A stretch of DNA of 64,000 bases. Source: Onychomys torridus. Taxonomy: Eukaryota; Chordata; Mammalia; Rodentia; Cricetidae. Of this stretch, positions 57,892-64,000 are shown piece after piece; within the stretch, counting starts at the first letter, position 1; each line of letters starts with the position of its first letter. The translations under genes were made by a program, and so were the position numbers. The stretch spans positions 43,273,018 through 43,337,017 of the forward strand of contig NC_050454.1 in the NCBI RefSeq assembly GCF_903995425.1. The letters run 5' to 3'. The notes under the pieces were generated by a model. That model had not been told where the DNA came from. It was given only the letters and a program-made list of their open reading frames with translations, and made no database searches.

Positions 57892-58804
57892 GAGAGAGAA
57901 GAACACCTTTGGGTATACACAAATGTTTGTTATTTGAAAATGTACAGGGGAAATGCTGCTACTTTTCTCACCTGGGATGCATATTTTTTTATCAGAAAAG
58001 ATCACCAGAAATCATTCAAGTTTATAGATGTTATCAATGATATGACAAAATTGACATCTTTCTAAATGAAAAACCTGCTCACATAAATATACATTGTTTT
58101 TCCCAGTCAAATGTCATGGTTTCTGTCTCATCTTCCTTGCCTAGATCAGATGGGTGTCTGTCAATGCACTGTATTCTGACACTTGAAGGCTCTTTTGATG
58201 TTTGTTTCTGATTGTATCAGAGTCTGTTGTGGTATTCAAAAGATCAATAATTCTATGAGGATAACTAAGGTAAAATAATAGCAAGGCATCTGTCATAGCA
58301 AACTATTAACTCATGTTAGTAGTTTGATTAACACAAGTCACATGTGGTTGTAATAATCACACAAGCTTTCTTAACATTACAATGCTAAAAATGATGGGAA
58401 AATAGATACTCAAAAGAAACTGGTTTTCAGAACTGAGATAAATAATACTCACTGTGAATTTTTATAAACTGGAGGCATAGCATGCTTCCTGCTATTTGAA
58501 AACTACAGCATATGGCAAAACCCATAAGCTATATGCATGTTTAAACCTTTAAATATAACACATCACCAGTGCTACCCATCAGAAAATAATTAACCATCTT
58601 TTAAATGTATTCTTTAATAAATTTTACATCATAGTTTTCATTTTTTTTAGAAAATAAAGAGCAATTTATCTTTAACCAAGAATACCAACGATAATTACAT
58701 AGTTACAATACAGAGTAATAATGGTTCTATAAAATCTCAATGTTTTATTCGATATTTCTTTTCAACAAATCTAAGTCTGTCCCCAAATTATAACACTAGC
58801 CCTG

Positions 58805-58916
58805 CTTTTGAGACATTGTCTCCCTACATTGCTCAAACTCCTGGACTCCAGTGGTCCACCTGTCTCAGCCTCTCTAGAAGCTGGAATGCATGCATACCTA
58901 GCCCCACACCCACCTT
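58805..58916 (-). repeat. Old B1/7SL-type SINE
   Basis: ttttgagacattgtctccctacattgctcaaactcctgg ... ctctagaagctggaatgcatgc is a degraded B1/Alu-like monomer in reverse orientation. Confidence 0.55.
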
Positions 58917-59942
58917 ATGGCATCACACTTTCTGCATCCTATATCTTCTTTAGTCAACATTATTTTTCTAATTGCCTTACCTATGTACATGTCAAACCTC
59001 TCTTTCCAGCTTGCTCTGAGCTTTTCCTGACTTCTTCTCCATCCTGCATTGTCAACAATCTACTGAACACTGTGTCAGATCTTTCTGCTGCCCAGAGCTG
59101 GCACCCCACACCCATGCTCTAGCACAATTCCACTTGCAGTAATAATTTCAGTTTCCATCAACAGAGAGAATTTTGCCCACCTTTTAAAGCTCTCCACAAC
59201 CATTTGTACAGTATGAGTGCTTTTATGGCTCTGTGACTTCTTTGTTTAGTATATGTCTGGGATATTAATCTAGTTTATTAACAATCCATCCTTCTTTTAT
59301 TAAAGCATAATTTCCATTGTAGATTCTTGGTTGTTTATTCTTACTGTTCATCTAAATTCTAGTTTTGGGCAATGATGGCAATAGCTTTTATGAACAATTT
59401 TAGAAATTTCTTTTAAAAAGAAATGTAGAAGTGGGGTATCTGGGTCCTAAGCTAAGCTTGTGTTCAGTTTACATAGTTCCTTGCAGGTAGCTTTCCAAAT
59501 GGTAGAACCTATTTCTACTCCCCAAAGCAATGTACAGGCATTAGAGTTTATTCTCATCTTGATGTCCACAGATCCATAGGAGCCCACCCCTGAGTTCACA
59601 ACATCATGTATGTGATACTTAAATTCATGCAAGATTTGGCCCATCAAGTCTTTTCCATGCACAATGATAGTGAATACACTCCAGGGGTTCTGTCTTATTT
59701 CAGTAAGCCGCTTGTTTGCTTTTGTGTCTTCATAAACACCGAGTTTGCGGTGAGACACGGCAAGAAGTTTTCAGTAATATGGCAAGGCACTGAAGCATGA
59801 ATGTTTTGTTTGTACAGATGCCAAATGGAGCCTTTTTAACCGAACAACTGTTACATTCACTAAAGCCCTTCATCTTTTTTTTTTTTTTAAAAAACATATC
59901 CCTTAACAATATCACAAATGTATTTAATACTTTCTGGTTACA

Positions 59943-60250
59943 TTTATTCGCCACCCTTCTTCTTGTCCCTCTTCTGCTCCCATCAACTATTCCTTCTACA
60001 CCAAGTCCCCATCCTACTTTCTCATCTTTGTATTTGTCTTTGTTTTTGCCTTGTGGGCTACTAGATTTAACCAGGGCCAGTGCCAGGGGAGTGGGTATGA
60101 AACTGTCTACTGGAGAATGAGTAACTTCTCATTGTCTCTATCACTGAAGACTGTTAACTTTTTTCCTCACCAGTAGCCCTCAAACTCATGATCCTTCTGT
60201 TTCAACTCCCCATATGCCTGATTAGAAGTGTGTGCCAATATGCTTGATGA
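59943..60250 (+). repeat. Probable degraded L1/SINE-derived repeat
   Basis: gccttgtgggctactagatttaaccagggccagtg and the gagtaacttctcattgtctctatcactgaag block look like degraded rodent repeat sequence, followed by a SINE-like piece (caaactcatgatccttctg ... agaagtgtgtgccaat). Confidence 0.35.
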
Positions 60251-62560
60251 CCTGCTTGACTTTCACCAATTGGCTGGGTTTTTGTTTCTTATTTGTTTTT
60301 TCATGGTACTAGATCCTAATTTGGTTTACATTGATTTATATGTCAATTTTTGGGACATTTCTATCTTCATTTAAAAATAGTTATTATGGTAACACAAGTT
60401 TAAATAATATACTACTATGCATATCTTGAAGTACTAGTATTGCTTTGTGTCTTATAGATTATAAAAATGTGTCATGATTCAAAAATATACAGAATTGGAG
60501 AGGATAGCACTAAAACACTCATGTATTATTTATCTCTGAAATATCTTGCCTATTGTACATAATCTTCATAGTTTCTTATGCAACTAAATATTACAGATAC
60601 AATGAATTTCTACTCTAATCACTTTTAGAAGATGTATTCATACTGAGATTAATTTCTATTCTTCTTTATCCTGATATATTTTGTTTACACTAAAATATTT
60701 ATTCATCTACCCATCTAAGTAAGAAACACACTCCGATTGCATACTAAGGGCTATTCAGCACAGCGGAAGACATTTTTGTGTGTGGGGAAGGGTGGGTTCA
60801 TCTATTAATGTTAGCCTTCAAGTGACCTTTTGCTGAGCTCAGCATGGGGTTTCTGCCATGCCTGGAGCTGTGGTTTATGGAAAACAAGCCTGAGAGCCAT
60901 CTTCACATAGGAGTGAATTAGGCTAGGAAGTATGTAGGGGACTGAAGGAGTTCAGATTTGGGTCACCAGAGATCTCAGGTTCTTTTTGCCTCTGTATTGC
61001 ATATTTAACTTTTCTTTGCCTCATTTATTTCTTGTCAGGAAGTTGTACATGATTTAAATTCTTTGTATTTTAAATCCCACAGTTGGTTTTAGCTTACAGA
61101 ATTTTTGTCTTTTATAACCTAAGTACTCATCTTTCTTCCTTCACAGATATGGGTTATATAATTTAATCTTTCAGTGCATTGAAACAAAATAGAACTGCTG
61201 AATATTTATTTGAAAATATATCAGGGTGGATGCTTAGGATGCTACTGTTTAGAAACCAGTCATGCTCACCTATAAAACAATTATGTTTTGTGATTCCAAG
61301 TATATGAGTATAAGTTATACTGTCTGGCCTGATGCCTGTTTTGGTGTATTTTGTGACTGTGTGGCAATTTATTTTTCACCCCAGAACATGTTTCTGACAT
61401 CGGAATCATTGCAGACATGTAGTTATGTTTAAGTCAGTTTCACTGTATTAACTAATTTGACTTGTACTGAATTGTCCTGAAGCTGGGGAATAAATTACAT
61501 AAAATCCTCCACTTATTTTCTCAACTTAGTGCAACAGTTCGTGGGAACTCAATTAGTTCATCCAACTTCACCGGCTCACAAACTCTGGCAAGAATTCAGG
61601 TCCTCTAATTCAGAATGCATTGGGGACTGCAGAGGATTCTATTAGCGTAACAGAGTATTTTGCAATTTTAGGAATAATAGGTATCTTTTAGATGTTTCTT
61701 TTTATTGACATAAAATAAAAAGACTCTAAAATTATTATCCCTTTCTGGATCTTACATAGTCCAACTAGAATTTATTAGAATAATTTTTCTCACTAGTGTG
61801 CTGTACACTAGGCATGAGTTGGCAGTGTGTCTCCATGGCTGGGTCCAGACTCTGTTTTGTTTGTCTTATCTTCATTTATTGTAGCTTTATCCAAAACCTA
61901 GACACCTGGTGGAGTAAGACAAATATTTGGAGTATTTATTTTAATGCTTTTTTCAAAAAACCTTTCTTTGTGTCTGTTATGTTCCTGCTCCTAACAAAGG
62001 GCTTAGCTGTGTTTTCACTGAACAACACAGAAAATATAATATGGGGAGAGGGGGAAAAGGGAATTCTTCACAGAGGTCATCCACGGAGCTTTACAGCAGA
62101 AGAAGTTACTTTACTGACTCATCTGACCCAGTGTAGCACTCAAAAACCCAGAAATGCTACCGACCTATATTAACAAGTTGCTTCCAACATTTATGGGATA
62201 TTTGTTTTGTTTAAGGTTGATTATAACCTGTCAGCTACTTTCAGCAAATGATTGTCATAGCGTATATACATATGCATACGTCTGGGTCAAGGCGTGGAAG
62301 AGTACATAGTTTAAGATTAAAACTGTGCATTTAGTTTAGGGTTTACAAGCTGATTACATGGGAAGTCCAAGGCATAGTAAAGCGGTTACATTGTTTTCTT
62401 AAAGGTAACTTGAATAGATTGAATGCATAGGACAATGGGTTGAGTACATGCATGGTTCTAAATGATCTCAAAGCACATTATTAACTTGTTTGCAAAGCTA
62501 GGCAGAAGTTCAGTATCCCTGAAGCCAATAAATATTTTTAGAAAAAATATTATGCAATTA

Positions 62561-62565
<5 letters not shown>

Positions 62566-62592
<27 letters not shown>
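62566..62592. repeat. (CA)n microsatellite
   Basis: 13 CA units followed by TGCA repeats. Confidence 0.94.
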
Positions 62593-62999
62593 AGTGCATG
62601 CATGCACACTCACGCCCCACCCCCTCCACACGACCTTCTGAGTCCGTTGACTGTTGGTCATATGGAAATGGTTTTAACACCAACCACTTGGTTTTGGGTA
62701 GCAAATTAGAGGGCTACAGATTCGCCCTCTCTCAGAAGCTACTAATTGCCTGTAGCTCTTCATCTGTGGCTAGGTAGGGCCTTTTGAGATTTCCCTTTCC
62801 CACACTATCGTGTCCACTGGTGCTGCCACAGAACTTACCGTTACTGTTTAGGTGACCATATTGTCGAGATTTCATGGGTGCAGATTTCCCGCCATACTCA
62901 GAAGCCACATCTTTCAGCAAATATAAGGGTTCTCTGGTTCTTCCAGTCCTTCCACGCCTTCTTCTGGAGTGCTCTCTGAGCCTTAGGGGTGGGGGTTCT

Positions 63000-63165
63000 G
63001 TTGTAAATGTGTCTGTTGTCATCTTGCACCCCGTGGTCAGTGGTTTTCTGCGTGTTGACTGGTTGTGGCTTTTTGTAACGGTACCTATCTGTGCCAAAAT
63101 CAGCATCCTTGCTGAAGGCGAGCGCTACACTTGTCTGTGCCTATAAAGAGAAATATTTTGAAGGC
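63000..63165 (+). repeat. Rodent interspersed repeat, unnamed, diverged copy 2
   Basis: gtgttgactggttgtggctttttgtaacggtacc ... ctgtgcctataaagagaaatattttgaa parallels 31660-31765. The 124-codon minus-strand frame at 62732-63106 partly covers this repeat and is probably not a gene. Confidence 0.4.
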
Positions 63166-63566
63166 TCAAAAGTTGTAATCTTCACAGACACAAAACCAGT
63201 CATAAGATCTGGCACACAGGAACTGAAGAAAAGAATGTCAAGCTCACGGACGTGACCCCCAAAGCTTCAGAGTCAATATGCCTTTAGTTAGACAACAAAG
63301 AATTAGAAGAGGCATCGCTTAGGACTTTTTTTTTTTTTTTTCCTACTTGTAAGCCACATGAAATGGAAGCAAACTCCTGAACACATCAAGATGAGAATGA
63401 ATGGACTCTTGTAACTGAGAATTGTTGCTCGGGTTACAGCATTTGGGGGATAAACAAGCGTAGGGTGTAATGAGGGCGTAGCAAGGCTTTTTGGCTGAGA
63501 AACTGTGCTGCGTGGAAGTGGGAAATAGGTACCGAAGTCTTGGAAGACAACAGAAATGTCTCCCTG

Positions 63567-63567
<1 letters not shown>

Positions 63568-63626
<59 letters not shown>
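63568..63626. repeat. (TG)n microsatellite
   Basis: About 29 uninterrupted TG units, the longest dinucleotide run in the window. Confidence 0.97.
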
Positions 63627-63628
<2 letters not shown>

Positions 63629-63754
63629 TACATAATATATGTAATAAATTTCATTGGTATATTTCTTACTAAATTTAAATTTACATGTTATTCCATTTGT
63701 GTATATATTACTGAGTTGTTTTCCACTTTTTCAATTAACGTTTTATTTCAAATA

Positions 63755-64000
63755 GCTACTATTTAAAATATTTATTAATTTTTTTTCATATAGTGTATTT
63801 TGATCATGTTTTTTCCCCTAGCCCAACTCCTCCCAGATTATTATCACATCCCTACTCTCTCAACTTCAGGCTCTCTCTTTCTCTCCCTGTCTTTCCCTCC
63901 CCATCCCCAAAAAGAAAAGGAAAAAGAAACAAAATTGAAAATTAAAACAAACAGGAAAGAAGTAAAACAAAAGAAACGCTGACACAGAGCAAAAAGCCCA
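63755..64000 (-). mobile_element. Probable L1 3' UTR fragment, runs off the window
   Basis: catatagtgtattttgatcatgttttttccccta followed by CT-rich and then A-rich sequence resembles antisense rodent L1 3' sequence. The right border is outside the window. Confidence 0.5.

Larger units (their letters stand above)
57892..62565. other. No gene recognised
   Basis: Apart from the degraded repeats listed, all frames are short; the 125-codon plus-strand frame 61796-62173 has no recognisable domain. Confidence 0.45.

Noticed and set aside
62732..63106. 124-codon minus-strand frame with an Arg-rich segment, possible retrocopy
   Set aside because: It overlaps a rodent interspersed repeat (63000-63165) and I recognise no parent gene; could be revisited with a protein search.

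Overview
This is nuclear DNA from a rodent, most likely a cricetid (deer mouse, vole or hamster type). The evidence is the interspersed repeats: B1 SINEs of the cricetid form (5' part reading on the minus strand as gtgtagctttgcgcctttcctgg), two tRNA-Ala-derived ID elements, B2/B3-type SINEs, URR1-like rodent DNA transposons, L1 3' ends with target-site duplications, and rodent ERVK LTRs. There is no bacterial-style gene content. I find no convincing host protein-coding exon, so the window looks intergenic or deeply intronic. Almost all short open frames are chance frames or frames through microsatellites.

The main object is a nearly complete class II (ERVK, intracisternal-A-particle-like) endogenous retrovirus on the minus strand, 20426-28791 (8,366 bp). 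It has two 304-bp LTRs that differ at only 3 positions by eye. It has a 6-bp target duplication (TTTCTC), a lysine-tRNA-like primer binding site and a perfect polypurine tract. It inserted into a B1 SINE, which has its own 10-bp duplication (CACAATTAAC) outside. In transcription order it holds: 5' LTR (28488-28791), leader with PBS, an N-terminal gag frame with a membrane segment and three 38-residue coiled-coil repeats (27467-28048), the gag body with capsid and zinc knuckles (26252-27457), a G-GGA-AAC frameshift site followed by a strong hairpin (26162-26195), protease plus reverse transcriptase (24633-26237), RNase H plus integrase (23022-24623), 2.3 kb of non-coding sequence where env would lie, and the 3' LTR. 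Three in-frame stops break it: TAG at 27467-27469, TGA at 26252-26254 and TGA at 24633-24635. Otherwise the frames are long and carry visible catalytic residues.

A second, smaller ERVK element lies on the plus strand at 40189-42972. It has 370/367-bp LTRs of a different family, a 6-bp duplication CATTAG, a PBS and a PPT. Its internal region keeps only an integrase C-terminal remnant and the same 3' non-coding domain as the large provirus. A solo LTR related to the small element's LTR is at 19086-19449 (duplication AGAAAG). A solo LTR related to the large provirus's LTR is at 43773-44110.

Other structures: a near-perfect long inverted repeat (53740-53987 / 54019-54304, 31-bp spacer), a 35-36-bp minisatellite (29264-29516), a perfect 59-bp tandem duplication (33972-34089), a G-quadruplex-type tract (33834-33857), many microsatellites, and several older MaLR/MLT-like remnants. 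The rest (1-20 kb, 30-40 kb, 43-64 kb) is AT-rich single-copy-looking DNA dotted with SINEs. A few stretches of richer composition could be conserved non-coding DNA, which cannot be decided from one sequence.
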